Shown here: positions 54,372 to 63,919 of the stretch, piece by piece
Position numbering within the stretch: the first letter of the stretch is position 1
How the letters are laid out: every line of letters starts with the position of its first letter
NCBI RefSeq assembly: GCF_003315415.1
Contig: NZ_QNSB01000011.1
Location: forward strand, 52,445-116,444
Source: Brevibacterium sanguinis
GTDB lineage: Bacteria > Actinomycetota > Actinomycetes > Actinomycetales > Brevibacteriaceae
Length of the DNA: 64,000 bases
Direction of reading: 5' to 3'
Notes under the pieces: model-generated
The model's database searches: none
Told to the model about the DNA's origin: nothing
The model's input: only the letters and a program-made list of their open reading frames with translations
Made by a program: the position numbers and the translations under genes

Positions 54372-56398
54372 GCTCGTGCCTCCATCGTGGTCTCGGTCTC
54401 TGTGGCTGCGGGCTGTTCCCCTGTGTCGTCGACGACGGTGGCGAGCACCTCGTCGACGGCGACCTGCGCCCCTTCGGTCACCGCGAGGCCGACGGTGCCG
54501 GAGGCCGGGGCCGTGAGCACGTGCTCCATCTTCATCGCCTCGACGATGAGGAGGGGATCGCCCTGCTCGACGTGCGCGCCCGGCGCGGCGAGCACCCGCA
54601 CCACGGCCCCGGGCATCGGGGCGAGAACCTGGGAGCCGCTCTCGCCGGGGTGCAGAGCGGTGTCGGCGATGGGCCGGGTGAAGACGTGGATGCCGCGCTC
54701 CCCGCAGATCCAGATGCTCCGGGCTCCGGCGTCGGAGAACACCCGGGCGGTGTGTCGGATGCCGTCGACGCTCAGGTGCCAGCGCCCGGTCTCGTCGACG
54801 CGGACGTCGTCGGCCCTGACCTCGACGTCGGCGCTCTCCGTCCCGGCGGCCAGCGCGACGAGGGGCCGGAAGTCCGGTCGTGAGGTCCGCCACGTATTCG
54901 CCCGTGTCCACGCCGAGGCGGTCGGGGCGAGGTCGGTCGTGCGCACGGGCCCGGTGATCTCGGTTCCCGCGCGTCCGCCGGTGGCGATCACGGACGCGGC
55001 GGCGAACTGCCGGTCGATCTCGGTCGGGGCATGGGCGAGCAGGTCGGCGTCCATCGCGTCGATGAGCGAGGTGTCGAGGGCCCCGGCGACCACCGCGTCG
55101 AGGGAGAGCAGGGTGCGCAGGAAGTCGATGTTCGTCACGATCCCCGGCACCGCGGAGGCGGCGAGCGCCGCGTCGAGGCGGGCGATCGCGGTGGCGCGGT
55201 CGTCGGCGCGGACGATGAGCTTGGCGATCATCGGGTCGTAGTCGGAGGCGATCGTCTGCCCGGGGGCGAGTCCGGCGTCGAGGCGGATGCCCTCCCCGTC
55301 CGGGAACACGACGTCGAGCGCCCGCCCGCCGGTGGGCAGGAACCCGCGGGAGGGGTCCTCGGCGTAGATGCGCGCCTCGATCGCATGACCGGTCAGCGTG
55401 ATGTCGTCCTGGGTCAGCGGCAGCTCCTCCCCCGCCCCGATCCGCAGCTGGAGCTCGACGAGGTCGATCCCGGTGACCTCCTCGGTGACGGGGTGCTCGA
55501 CCTGCAGGCGGGTGTTCATCTCCATGAAGAAGAACTCATCCGGATGCTCGGCGCCGACGATGAACTCGACGGTGCCCGCGCCGCGGTAGCCCACGGACCT
55601 CGCGGTCTCGCAGGCGGCTTCGCCGATCCGCGCGCGGGTCGCCTCGTCGAGCAGCGCCGAGGGGGCCTCCTCGATGACCTTCTGATGGCGCCGCTGCAGG
55701 GAGCATTCGCGTTCGCCGAGGTGGATGACGTTTCCGTGCGAGTCGGCGACGATCTGCACCTCGATGTGCCGGGGGGTGGCGACGAGGCGTTCGAGGAACA
55801 GCGTGTCGTCGCCGAACGAACCGGCGGCCTCGCGTCGGGCGGCCTCGAGGGCGGCGGGCAGCGCGGCCGGATCGTGGACGGCATGCATGCCCTTGCCGCC
55901 GCCTCCGGCCGAGGGCTTGATGAGGACGGGGAACCCGATCCCATCGGCGGCCGCGATGAGATCGTCGTTCGTCATCGCCGCGTCGGTGGTGCCCGGCACC
56001 AGCGGCACCCCGCGGGCGGACACGGCCTGCTTGGCCGTGATCTTGTCGCCCATGGTCCGGATCGCGTCCGCCCCGGGGCCGAGGAAGACGATGCCGGCGG
56101 CCTCGCACGCGGCCGCGAACTCGGCGTTCTCGGACAGGAACCCGTATCCGGGGTGGATGGCCTCGGCGCCGGTGGCGCGGGCGGCGGCGATGACCCGTTC
56201 GATGCTCAGGTAGGACTCGGCCGCGGCGGCCGGTCCCAGTCGCACCGCGGTGTCGGCGAGGTTGACGTGGGCGGCACCGGCGTCGGCGTCGGAGTGGACG
56301 GCGACGGTCCTGATGCCCAGGCGCCGGCAGGTGCGGATGACCCTCAGCGCGATCTCTCCGCGGTTGGCGATGAGGACTGTGCGGAACATTCTGCTCAT
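54368..56398 (-). CDS. accA1: Acyl-CoA carboxylase alpha subunit (biotin carboxylase/BCCP, methylcrotonyl-CoA type)
   Basis: The 676-residue biotin-dependent subunit starts with the biotin carboxylase domain ('[20 protein letters not shown]', ATP-grasp '[15 protein letters not shown]', '[16 protein letters not shown]'), then a linker, and a C-terminal BCCP domain whose biotin lysine is in EAMKMEH near residue 622. The neighbouring carboxyltransferase completes a 3-methylcrotonyl-CoA carboxylase. ATG 56398 is 8 bases after the carboxyltransferase stop. The alternative ATG at 56389 (MFRT) is possible. Confidence 0.92.
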   Translation of the reverse strand: MSRMFRTVLIANRGEIALRVIRTCRRLGIRTVAVHSDADAGAAHVNLADTAVRLGPAAAAESYLSIERVIAAARATGAEAIHPGYGFLSENAEFAAACEAAGIVFLGPGADAIRTMGDKITAKQAVSARGVPLVPGTTDAAMTNDDLIAAADGIGFPVLIKPSAGGGGKGMHAVHDPAALPAALEAARREAAGSFGDDTLFLERLVATPRHIEVQIVADSHGNVIHLGERECSLQRRHQKVIEEAPSALLDEATRARIGEAACETARSVGYRGAGTVEFIVGAEHPDEFFFMEMNTRLQVEHPVTEEVTGIDLVELQLRIGAGEELPLTQDDITLTGHAIEARIYAEDPSRGFLPTGGRALDVVFPDGEGIRLDAGLAPGQTIASDYDPMIAKLIVRADDRATAIARLDAALAASAVPGIVTNIDFLRTLLSLDAVVAGALDTSLIDAMDADLLAHAPTEIDRQFAAASVIATGGRAGTEITGPVRTTDLAPTASAWTRANTWRTSRPDFRPLVALAAGTESADVEVRADDVRVDETGRWHLSVDGIRHTARVFSDAGARSIWICGERGIHVFTRPIADTALHPGESGSQVLAPMPGAVVRVLAAPGAHVEQGDPLLIVEAMKMEHVLTAPASGTVGLAVTEGAQVAVDEVLATVVDDTGEQPAATETETTMEARA

Positions 56399-56406
56399 GT
56401 GTCGAC

Positions 56407-58017
56407 TCACATCCTGAAGACGCCGTAGCCGCCGGCCGCCAACGGGCGTTCCATCGGGGCGAAGCGGGCGAGGTCGAGGGCCAGAGACAGGACCTGGCGG
56501 GTGTCGGCGGGTTCGATGATCCCGTCGTCCCACAGCCGGGCTGTCGAGTGGTAGGGGTTTCCCTGGGCTTCGTACTGGTCGCGGATGGGCTGCTTGAACG
56601 CATCCTCGTCCTCGGCGCTCCAGGTCTCTCCGCGGCCCTCGATCTGGTCGCGCCTGACCGTCGAGAGCACGCTGGCGGCCTGCTCCCCGCCCATGACGGA
56701 GATGCGGGCATTGGGCCACATCCACAGGAACCGAGGGCTGTAGGCGCGACCGCACATCGAGTAGTTGCCGGCCCCGAACGAGCCGCCGATGACGACGGTG
56801 AACTTCGGTACGCGGGCGCAGGCGACGGCGTTGACCATCTTCGCGCCGTGCTTGGCGATTCCGCCGGCCTCGTAGTCGCGCCCGACCATGAAGCCGGAGA
56901 TGTTCTGGAGGAAGATCAGCGGTGTGCTGCGCTGGTCGCAGAGCTCGATGAAGTGGGCTCCCTTGACGGCGGATTCGCCGAACAGGATGCCGTTGTTCGC
57001 GACGATCCCCACCGGGTGGCCGTCGAGGTGGGCGAACCCGGTGACCAGCGTCGTCCCGTACTCGGCCTTGAACTCATGGAAGAGCGAGCCGTCGACGAGG
57101 CGGGCGATGACCTCGCGGACGTCGTAGGGCGTCCGGGAGTCGACGGGCACCACCGATGTGAGCTCGGAGGTGGCGTGCAGGGGTTCGCGGGGCTCGGCGA
57201 CGTCCCAGTTCGGTGCCGGCCTGGGGCCGAGGGTGGAGACGATGTCGCGCATGATCTCCAGGGCGTGGGAGTCGCTGGCGGCGAGGTGGTCGGTGACTCC
57301 GGAGGTCCGGGAGTGAAGCGCTCCTCCCCCGAGGTCCTCGGCGCTGACCTCCTCGCCGGTGGCGGCCTTGACCAGGGGCGGACCGCCGAGGAAGATCGTG
57401 CCCTGCTCGGACACGATGATCGACTCATCGGCCATCGCGGGGACGTAGGCGCCGCCGGCGGTGCAGGATCCGAGCACCGCGGCCAGCTGCGGGATGCCCG
57501 CGGCCGAGAGGGTGGCCTGGTTGTAGAAGATGCGCCCGAAGTGCTCACGGTCGGGGAACACCTCGTCCTGATTGGGCAGGTTGGCGCCGCCGGAGTCGAC
57601 GAGGTAGATGCAGGGCAGGTGGTTGTCCTTCGCGACCTCCTGGGCGCGCAGGTGCTTCTTCACCGTGACCGGGTAGTAGGTGCCGCCCTTGACAGTCGCG
57701 TCGTTGGCGACGATGACGCATTCGCGTCCGCTGACCCGGCCGATGCTGGTGATGATCCCGGCGCCCGGGCTGGCGTCGTCGTACATCCCGTTCGCGGCCA
57801 GCGGGGACAGCTCGAGGAACGGGGTGCCCGGGTCGAGGAGGCGTTCGACCCGATCGCGCGGCAGGAGCTTGCCGCGGTCGAGGTGCCGTTGTCGCGCCTT
57901 CTCGGATCCGCCCCGCGCGGTCGCCTCGATGCGCTCGCGGAGCTCGGCGATGAGTTCGGCGTGCGCGCGGGCGTTCTCCTCACCAGCCGGTCCCGGCGCT
58001 GTGCCCACTACCCTCAT
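56407..58017 (-). CDS. accD1: Acyl-CoA carboxylase beta subunit (carboxyltransferase, MccB/AccD1-like)
   Basis: The 536-residue carboxyltransferase has the N- and C-lobe crotonase folds of the AccD family: '[20 protein letters not shown]'-like region ([15 protein letters not shown]), '[20 protein letters not shown]', '[20 protein letters not shown]' and '[17 protein letters not shown]'. Its order with accA1 and fadE matches the mycobacterial AccD1-AccA1 leucine-degradation operon. The start is ATG 58017 with an AGGAAG box upstream. It shares a divergent operator region with the TetR gene. Confidence 0.93.
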   Translation of the reverse strand: MRVVGTAPGPAGEENARAHAELIAELRERIEATARGGSEKARQRHLDRGKLLPRDRVERLLDPGTPFLELSPLAANGMYDDASPGAGIITSIGRVSGRECVIVANDATVKGGTYYPVTVKKHLRAQEVAKDNHLPCIYLVDSGGANLPNQDEVFPDREHFGRIFYNQATLSAAGIPQLAAVLGSCTAGGAYVPAMADESIIVSEQGTIFLGGPPLVKAATGEEVSAEDLGGGALHSRTSGVTDHLAASDSHALEIMRDIVSTLGPRPAPNWDVAEPREPLHATSELTSVVPVDSRTPYDVREVIARLVDGSLFHEFKAEYGTTLVTGFAHLDGHPVGIVANNGILFGESAVKGAHFIELCDQRSTPLIFLQNISGFMVGRDYEAGGIAKHGAKMVNAVACARVPKFTVVIGGSFGAGNYSMCGRAYSPRFLWMWPNARISVMGGEQAASVLSTVRRDQIEGRGETWSAEDEDAFKQPIRDQYEAQGNPYHSTARLWDDGIIEPADTRQVLSLALDLARFAPMERPLAAGGYGVFRM

Positions 58018-58060
58018 CGGCGCTTCCTGCCTGCTGTGCCCATTCGGCCCGACCTCCGAT

Positions 58061-58096
58061 AGTTCAGTTAAACGGAATTAACTCAACTGCTATGAT
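58061..58096. promoter_or_regulatory. Divergent promoter and TetR-type operator for the leucine cluster
   Basis: AGTTCAGTTAA (58061-58071) and TTAACTCAACT (58078-58088) pair at 10 of 11 positions with a 6-base centre. A -10 like TATGAT (58091-58096) lies 17 bases after TTAAAC (58068-58073) for the TetR gene. On the other strand TTGAGT could be the -35 of accD1. Binding by the TetR product would repress both sides. Confidence 0.62.
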
Positions 58097-58163
58097 ACTG
58101 CCCGAGAGCGATTGTGACAACGCGCACAGACCGATGCCCTCGGGCACTGATGAAGGCGACGAC

Positions 58164-58811
58164 ATGGGAACTGGGACGACTCCCCGGGCCGCGGCCAAGG
58201 CAGCCCGGCGTGAGCAGCTGCTGACGGTCGCGAAGACCCTCTTCGCCCGTCACGGCTTCCACGGCGTGCGCCTCGAGGACCTGGCGACGGGGGTGGGGAT
58301 CTCCACCCCTGCCGTCTACCGGCACTTCGCCTCGAAGGAGGCGGTCCTCGAGGAGCTCCTCGTCGGCATCTCCCGGTACCTCCACGACGGGGGCCGGGCG
58401 GTGATCGCCGGGCGCGACGACGCCCCCGCGACCACGGGCCCGGCGAGCACCGCGGCGCCCCCCGCCGAGGTGCTCGCCCGGCTCATCGACTTCCACGTCG
58501 ACTTCGCGATGAGCGAGCCCGAGCTCATCCGGATCCAGGACCGTGACTTCGCGGCCCTGCCCGAGGCCTCGCGCCGGACGATCCGGCGCCTGCAGCGCGC
58601 CTACGTCAGCGACTGGGCAGCGGTCGTCGCGGATCGGCACCCGGACTGGGAGGTCGAGAGCGCGACGATCCGCGTCCACGCGGTCTTCGGGATGATGAAC
58701 TCGACCCCGTACCTGGCCCGGGGGCTGGCCCGCGAGAACGTCAGCCGAGAGCTGCGCGCTGCGGCGCGCGCAGCTCTCGAGTCGGGTTCACCCACCTCGG
58801 CGGGAAACTGA
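58164..58811 (+). CDS. TetR family transcriptional regulator
   Basis: The 215-residue protein has an N-terminal helix-turn-helix ('AKTLFARHGFHGVRLEDLAT', 'VGISTPAVYRHFASKEAVLE') and a variable effector domain. It is divergent from accD1 with a TTAAC-type inverted repeat between them, so it most likely represses the carboxylase cluster until an acyl-CoA intermediate binds. ATG 58164 has GAAGG 8 bases upstream; ATG 58134 would add ten residues. Confidence 0.92.
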   Translation: MGTGTTPRAAAKAARREQLLTVAKTLFARHGFHGVRLEDLATGVGISTPAVYRHFASKEAVLEELLVGISRYLHDGGRAVIAGRDDAPATTGPASTAAPPAEVLARLIDFHVDFAMSEPELIRIQDRDFAALPEASRRTIRRLQRAYVSDWAAVVADRHPDWEVESATIRVHAVFGMMNSTPYLARGLARENVSRELRAAARAALESGSPTSAGN

Positions 58812-58822
58812 GGCCGCCGAGA

Positions 58823-58880
58823 GTGCAGTGATCCAGCGAGGGAGCACTCCGTGGATTGCCCTCTCGCCGGATCACTGCAC
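58823..58880. terminator. Hairpin between convergent tetR and fadB
   Basis: GTGCAGTGATCC (58823-58834) pairs perfectly with GGATCACTGCAC (58869-58880), and the inner CGAG/CTCG bases extend it. The large loop of 34 bases contains a smaller stem. It separates two converging genes. Confidence 0.65.
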
Positions 58881-58892
58881 CCCGGGTGAGCC

Positions 58893-61118
58893 CTAGTCGA
58901 AAGTCGCGCCGGTCCTGGCCCGCTCGATGAGCGATTCCGGCGGGGCGAACCGGTCCCCGTAGGCGGCGGCGAGTTCATTCGCACGGCCGACGAAGCCGCT
59001 CAGACCGCCCTCGTACTGGTTGACGTACTGGAGGACGCCTCCCGTCCAGGCGGGGAACCCGATCCCGTAGATCGAGCCGATGTTCGCATCCGGCACCGAG
59101 GTGAGCACGCCCTCGTCGAGGCACCTGATCGTCTCGAGCGCCTCGGCGAAGAGCATCCGCTCCTGCAGGTCGACGAACTCCTGCCGGGCCATGGGACGGG
59201 CGGAGTCCGCACCGTACCTCTCCCGCAGTCCGGGCCACAGGCGTCCGCGCCTGCCGGTCTCGTCGTAGTCGTAGAATCCGGCGCCGTCCCTGCGACCGGT
59301 CCTCCCCTGCTCGATCATCCAGTCGATGACGGCCTCCGAGGGGTGCTCGTCCCACGTGCCCCCGGCGGCCTCGGTCGACGTCCTCGTCTCCTTCCGGATC
59401 CTCTGGGACAGGGTCAGGGTGAGTTCGTCGAGCAGCTGCAGGGCTCCGGCCGGGTATCCGGCCTGGAGGGCCGCCTGCTCGACGCTCGCCGGCTCCACGC
59501 CCTCGCCCACCGCGGCGACCGCCTCGGCGATGAACGTCCCGATGACACGCGAGGTGAAGAATCCGCGGGAGTCGCCCACGACGATCGGGGTCTTCCTGAT
59601 CTGCCGGACGAAGTCGAAGGTCCGCGCCAGGGTCTCGTCCGAGGTCTCCTCACCACGGATGATCTCGACGAGCGGCATCTTGTCCGCGGGTGAGAAGAAG
59701 TGCACGCCGATGAAGTCGGCGGCACGCGCGGTCCCGGTCGCGAGTTCGGTGATCGGCAGCGTCGAGGTGTTCGACCCGAGGATCGCATCGGGGGCGACGA
59801 TGTCCTCGATCTCGGCGAACACCTGCTGCTTGACGGGCACGGACTCGACGACCGCCTCGACGACGAAGTCGACTCCGGCGAAGTCCGCGGCCTTGTCCGT
59901 CGGGGTGATCCTGCCGAGGACGGCCTCGCTCGTCGCCGAGGTGGTCCGGCCCTTGGCGAGCGCCGACTCCTCCCGCTTGCGTGCGTAGTCCCTGCCGCGT
60001 TCGGCCGTCGCGAGGTCGACGTCCTTGAGGACGACCTCGATGCCGGCCTTGGCCGCCGTGTAGGCGATCGCCGCGCCCATCATTCCCGCCCCGAGCACCC
60101 CGAGCCTCGTCACCTGCCGGGGCTCATGGTCCGCGGGCCGGGAGCCGCCGGAGTCGATGTGCCCGAGGTCGAAGAAGAACGCCTTGATCATGTTCTTCGC
60201 CACGGCGGTGTGGGTGAGGTGGACGAAGTAGCGGGTCTCGATGCTCAGCGCGGTGTCGATGTCGACCCCGGCGCCCTCGACGGCGGCGGCCAGGGCCGCC
60301 CGCGGGGCGGGCATCGGTGCGCCCTTGAGCTGGCGGCGCAGGAGTGCGGGCAGCGCCGGGAGCATGGAGGCCAGTGCCGGAGACGACGGTGAGCCGCCGG
60401 GGATCCGGAATCCGGGGGCGTCCCAGGGCTGCACTGCGTCGGGGTTGTCCCGAATCCAGATCCTGGCCCGGTCCTCGAGTTCGCTCAGGGGTGCGAGCTC
60501 GTCGATGAGGCCCAGCTCGCGCGCCTCGGCGGCTCGGAACTTCGTCGCGGGCAGGATCGCCTTCTGCAGGGCGTCCTGAAGGCCGATCATCCGCACGGTC
60601 CGGGCGATGCCTCCGCCCCCGGGCAGCAGTCCGAGGGAGACCTCGGGGAAGCCGAAGCGGGCGCCGGCGACGTCCTCGGCGGCGATCCGGTGGTGGGCGG
60701 CGAGCGCGACCTCGAGTCCCCCGCCCAGGGCCGTGCCGCCCAGAGCGGCGACGACGGGTCGGCCCAGCGTCTCCAGCCGGCGCAGCAGTCCCTTGATGTG
60801 GTCGACCTGCGCGGTCTCGGCCGCGGCGTCGTCCGGGTCGGCAGCGCGGATCCTGGTCAGGTCCCCGCCGGCGAAGAACGTCGGCTTCGCCGAGGTGAGG
60901 ATGACGCCGCGGATGTCGCCGATGCTCGACTCGAGCCAGCCGACGGTGTCCTCGAGGGCGGCCGAGAAGTGGTCGTTCATCGTGTTCACCGAGGAGTCCG
61001 GGTCGTCGATGACGATGGTGACGACGCCCTCGGGATCGATCCTCCGGGCGTAGCTCGCGGCCTGGGCCGGGGTGGTCGGGCGATCGGTGGTCGCGTGATC
61101 GGAGTTGTCGTTCGTCAT
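58893..61118 (-). CDS. fadB: Multifunctional fatty-acid oxidation protein FadB (enoyl-CoA hydratase/3-hydroxyacyl-CoA dehydrogenase)
   Basis: The 741-residue bifunctional enzyme has an N-terminal crotonase domain ('GTALGGGLEVALAAHHRIAA', 'FPEVSLGLLPGGGGIARTVR') and a dehydrogenase domain with Rossmann motif 'LGVLGAGMMGAAIAYTAAKA' near residue 340, plus 'GVHFFSPADKMPLVEII' and C-terminal domains. It converts trans-2-enoyl-CoA to 3-ketoacyl-CoA. It starts 1 base after the thiolase stop, so the two products act consecutively. ATG 61118 is used. Confidence 0.95.
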   Translation of the reverse strand: MTNDNSDHATTDRPTTPAQAASYARRIDPEGVVTIVIDDPDSSVNTMNDHFSAALEDTVGWLESSIGDIRGVILTSAKPTFFAGGDLTRIRAADPDDAAAETAQVDHIKGLLRRLETLGRPVVAALGGTALGGGLEVALAAHHRIAAEDVAGARFGFPEVSLGLLPGGGGIARTVRMIGLQDALQKAILPATKFRAAEARELGLIDELAPLSELEDRARIWIRDNPDAVQPWDAPGFRIPGGSPSSPALASMLPALPALLRRQLKGAPMPAPRAALAAAVEGAGVDIDTALSIETRYFVHLTHTAVAKNMIKAFFFDLGHIDSGGSRPADHEPRQVTRLGVLGAGMMGAAIAYTAAKAGIEVVLKDVDLATAERGRDYARKREESALAKGRTTSATSEAVLGRITPTDKAADFAGVDFVVEAVVESVPVKQQVFAEIEDIVAPDAILGSNTSTLPITELATGTARAADFIGVHFFSPADKMPLVEIIRGEETSDETLARTFDFVRQIRKTPIVVGDSRGFFTSRVIGTFIAEAVAAVGEGVEPASVEQAALQAGYPAGALQLLDELTLTLSQRIRKETRTSTEAAGGTWDEHPSEAVIDWMIEQGRTGRRDGAGFYDYDETGRRGRLWPGLRERYGADSARPMARQEFVDLQERMLFAEALETIRCLDEGVLTSVPDANIGSIYGIGFPAWTGGVLQYVNQYEGGLSGFVGRANELAAAYGDRFAPPESLIERARTGATFD

Positions 61119-61119
61119 G

Positions 61120-62328
61120 TCAGGCCCTTTCGATGATCGTCGCAATGCCCATGCCGCCGCCGATGCACAGGGTGGCGAGTCCTCGCCGCAGGTCGCGGCG
61201 TTCGAGTTCGTCGAGGAGGGTGCCGAGGATCATCGCCCCGGTCGCACCCAGCGGGTGGCCCATGGCGATGGCTCCCCCGTTGACGTTGACCCTCTCGTGG
61301 GGGATGTCGAGGTCCTTCATCCATTTGAGGACGACGGCGGCGAAGGCCTCGTTGAGCTCGAAGAGGTCGATGTCGTCGAGCGTCAGCCCCGCCTTGTCGA
61401 GGACCTTGAGGGTGGCCGGGGTGGGCCCGGTGAGCATGATCGTGGGGTCCGAGCCGGTGACGGCGGTGGCGACGATGCGGGCCCGCGGGCTCATGCCCAT
61501 CGCCGCGCCCGCCTCGGCGCTGCCGATGACGGTCAGGGCTGCGCCGTCGACGATCCCCGAGGAGTTCGCCGCGGTGTGGACGTGGTCGATGGCCTCGACC
61601 CAGTGGTACTTCTGCAGGGCCACCTCGTCGAATCCGGTCTGCGCGGCGAGCCTGGCGAAGGCGGGCTTCAGCTGGGCCAGCGATTCCACGGTGGAGCCGG
61701 GGCGCATGTGCTCGTCGACCTCGAGCACGGTGACGCCGTTGATGTCCTGGACGGGAACGACCGACCGGGCGAAGCGGCCCTCGCGCCAGGCGTCCTCGGC
61801 GCGGTTCTGCGATTCGACGGCGTAGGCGTCGACATCGGCGCGGCTGAAGCCTTCGGTCGTCGCGATGAGGTCGGCGCCGATGCCCTGGGGGACGAAGTAG
61901 GTGTCGTAGTTCGTCGTCGGGTCCTGCGCCCAGGCGCCGCCGTCGGAGCCGATGGGCACGCGGGACATCGATTCGACGCCGCCGGCGAGGACGAGCGTTT
62001 CGAAGCCGCTGGCGACCTTCGCCGCGGCGAGGTTGACGGCTTCGAGCCCGGAGGCGCAGAACCGGTTGATCTGGACGCCGGCGACCCTCTCGTCGAGTCC
62101 GGCGACGAGGGCGGCGGTGCGGGCGATGTCCCCGCCCTGCTCCCCCACGGGTGAGACGACGCCGAGGACGAGGTCGTCGATCGCCGAGTCGTCGAGGCCG
62201 GGGTGACGCTGCCGCAGCGCAGCGATGAGCCCGGTGACGAGGTCGAGGGGCTTGACGGAGTGCAGGGCACCGTCGCGGTTCCTCCCGCGCGGGGTGCGCA
62301 CTGCGTCGAAGATGTACGCGTCGCTCAT
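61120..62328 (-). CDS. fadA: Acetyl-CoA C-acyltransferase (thiolase)
   Basis: A 402-residue thiolase with the nucleophilic Cys in '[20 protein letters not shown]', His in '[16 protein letters not shown]' and the second Cys in '[10 protein letters not shown]'. It cleaves 3-ketoacyl-CoA with CoA to release acetyl-CoA. The downstream fadB follows after one base. Together with the fadE-like gene upstream this is a beta-oxidation unit. Length and motifs are complete. Confidence 0.96.
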   Translation of the reverse strand: MSDAYIFDAVRTPRGRNRDGALHSVKPLDLVTGLIAALRQRHPGLDDSAIDDLVLGVVSPVGEQGGDIARTAALVAGLDERVAGVQINRFCASGLEAVNLAAAKVASGFETLVLAGGVESMSRVPIGSDGGAWAQDPTTNYDTYFVPQGIGADLIATTEGFSRADVDAYAVESQNRAEDAWREGRFARSVVPVQDINGVTVLEVDEHMRPGSTVESLAQLKPAFARLAAQTGFDEVALQKYHWVEAIDHVHTAANSSGIVDGAALTVIGSAEAGAAMGMSPRARIVATAVTGSDPTIMLTGPTPATLKVLDKAGLTLDDIDLFELNEAFAAVVLKWMKDLDIPHERVNVNGGAIAMGHPLGATGAMILGTLLDELERRDLRRGLATLCIGGGMGIATIIERA

Positions 62329-62442
62329 GGGGTCCTCACAGTCGTGGTCGTTCAGGGCGGTCGGGCGGGTCGGTGGGGTGGGTCGATTGTCGGTGCGGTC
62401 CGGTCTTCGGCGGGGTCCTGTCGTCGGCGCGGTCGCGGGCTG

Positions 62443-63612
62443 TCACAGCCCGAGGGAGCGCCCGACGATCTCCTTCATGATCTCGGTCGTGCCGCCGTAG
62501 ATCGTCGTCACCCGGGCGTCCTCGTAGTCCCGGGCGATGCGGTACTCGCGCATGTAGCCGTAGCCGCCGTGCAGCTGGAGGCAGCGGCTGACCACGTCGA
62601 CGTGGTGCTCGGTGGTGAGGAACTTCGCCGCGGCGGCGTCCTCGGCGCTGAGTTCTCCGTCGAGGTGGGCGAGCACGAGGGAGTCGATCCACGCGCGATG
62701 CGCCCGGGTCGTCGCGACCATCTCGGCCATGGCGAAGCGCGAGTTCTGGAAGCTGCCGATCGGTTGGCCGAAGGCCTCGCGCTGCCGGATGTGCTCGAGG
62801 GTGCGCTCGAGGACTCCCTCCGTCGAGGCGACCGCGGCGACGGCGATGGAGAGGCGCTCCTGTGGGAGATTGCGCATGAGAGCCGCGAACCCGGTGCCCT
62901 CCTCACCGAGGCGGTGGGTCGCGGGCACCCGCACCTCGTCGAGGTGCAGCTCGCTCGTGTCCTGGGCGTGCAGCCCGATCTTGTCGAGGTTGCGACCGCG
63001 GGAGAACCCGGGGCTCGCGGTGTCGATGACGAGCAGGCTCAGTCCCCGGTGGGGATGGTCGCCGGTGCGCACGACGGTGACGACGAGGTCGGCGTTCTGT
63101 CCGTTGGAGATGAAGGTCTTCGCGCCGGAGACGACATAGTCGTCACCGTCCCGCACGGCCCTGGTGCGGATGCCGGCGAGGTCGCTGCCGGCACCGGGTT
63201 CGGTCATCGCGATCGCGACGACCGACCGCCCGGCGGCGATGCCGGGCAGCCAGCGCTCCTTCTGCTCGTCGGTCGTCAGCTCGGTGAAGTACGGGATGAC
63301 GACGTCATTGGCGAGGCTGAGTCCGCCGAGTCCGGAGCAGACGGGGTGGCGGGAGAGCTCCTCGGCCATGACGACGTTGAAGCGGAAGTCGTCGCCGCCC
63401 CCGCCGCCGTGGGCCTCGGGGATCGAGAATCCGAGGATCCCCGCCTCGGCGGCGGTGGCGAAGAGGGACTTGGGCATGATGCCCGCGGACTCCCAGTCCT
63501 CGGCGTGCGGCGCGACATGGGTGTCGACGAAGCTGCGCACGATCTGCCGGAAGTCCTCGTGCTCGGTCTCGAACAGGCTTCGCGGCCGTCCGAATGCCGG
63601 GGTGCCGCTCAT
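62443..63612 (-). CDS. Acyl-CoA dehydrogenase (beta-oxidation)
   Basis: A 389-residue flavoenzyme with 'IAMTEPGAGSDLAGIRTRAV', 'FISNGQNADLVVTVV' and 'LQLHGGYGYMREYRIARDY' and end 'TIYGGTTEIMKEIVGRSLGL'. It makes trans-2-enoyl-CoA, the first step of the pathway completed by the next two genes, though a 114-base gap leaves room for a promoter. ATG 63612 is upstream of a recognisable promoter and palindrome at 63701-63761. Confidence 0.93.
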   Translation of the reverse strand: MSGTPAFGRPRSLFETEHEDFRQIVRSFVDTHVAPHAEDWESAGIMPKSLFATAAEAGILGFSIPEAHGGGGGDDFRFNVVMAEELSRHPVCSGLGGLSLANDVVIPYFTELTTDEQKERWLPGIAAGRSVVAIAMTEPGAGSDLAGIRTRAVRDGDDYVVSGAKTFISNGQNADLVVTVVRTGDHPHRGLSLLVIDTASPGFSRGRNLDKIGLHAQDTSELHLDEVRVPATHRLGEEGTGFAALMRNLPQERLSIAVAAVASTEGVLERTLEHIRQREAFGQPIGSFQNSRFAMAEMVATTRAHRAWIDSLVLAHLDGELSAEDAAAAKFLTTEHHVDVVSRCLQLHGGYGYMREYRIARDYEDARVTTIYGGTTEIMKEIVGRSLGL

Positions 63613-63700
63613 CGGTGCTCCATGGCGCCGCGCCGAGGGGAGACAACGCCGCGCCGGTGGGAGTCGGCGCCGGGCGGGCGGAAGGGGCCCGGAAGGTCGC

Positions 63701-63714
63701 TGATCGATCGTTCA
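63701..63714. promoter_or_regulatory. TetR-type palindromic operator upstream of the acyl-CoA dehydrogenase
   Basis: TGATCGATCGTTCA is nearly palindromic, one symmetric pair short of TGAACGATCGTTCA. It lies about 19-32 bases downstream of the predicted -10, so it would overlap the transcript start region and block it. It resembles acyl-CoA-responsive TetR sites. The regulator is not in the window. Confidence 0.5.
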
Positions 63715-63732
63715 GTAACATTCACAGGCACC

Positions 63733-63761
63733 ATTGAATACCAGTTCGGTGTGAGCGTCAA
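63733..63761 (-). promoter_or_regulatory. Candidate sigma-70-type promoter for the acyl-CoA dehydrogenase gene
   Basis: On the minus strand TTGACG (63756-63761) is followed 17 bases later by TTCAAT (63733-63738), a fair match to the housekeeping -35/-10. It is followed by the 63701-63714 palindrome and the ATG at 63612. Confidence 0.5.
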
Positions 63762-63847
63762 CACAGGGCGGGGCGGCAGGGCCTCTGTGACGCTCTCGAG
63801 CGCAAAAGCGTATCGTAAGCGTATATTCGCTGGTTTCGGGCAAAGAA

Positions 63848-63891
63848 AACGCCCCTCCCGCCGGACTGTCGATCCTGGCGAGAGGGGCGTT
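63848..63891 (-). terminator. Intrinsic terminator of a minus-strand gene to the right
   Basis: AACGCCCCTC (63848-63857) and GAGGGGCGTT (63882-63891) form a perfect 10-bp stem with further inner pairing (CGCC/GGCG). On the minus strand it is followed by TTTTCTTT, making it the best intrinsic terminator in the window. The gene it serves is outside the window or in the repeat region 63892-64000. Confidence 0.82.
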
Positions 63892-63919
63892 GCCGAGCCG
63901 CCTGCGGTGTCCAGAGTCA

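Noticed and set aside
51714..55241. 1175-codon open frame on the plus strand antisense to cls, fadE and accA1
   Set aside because: It lies opposite three well-supported genes; the composition (Arg/Gly/His/Asp-rich) is what high-GC antisense frames give, and no domain is seen.
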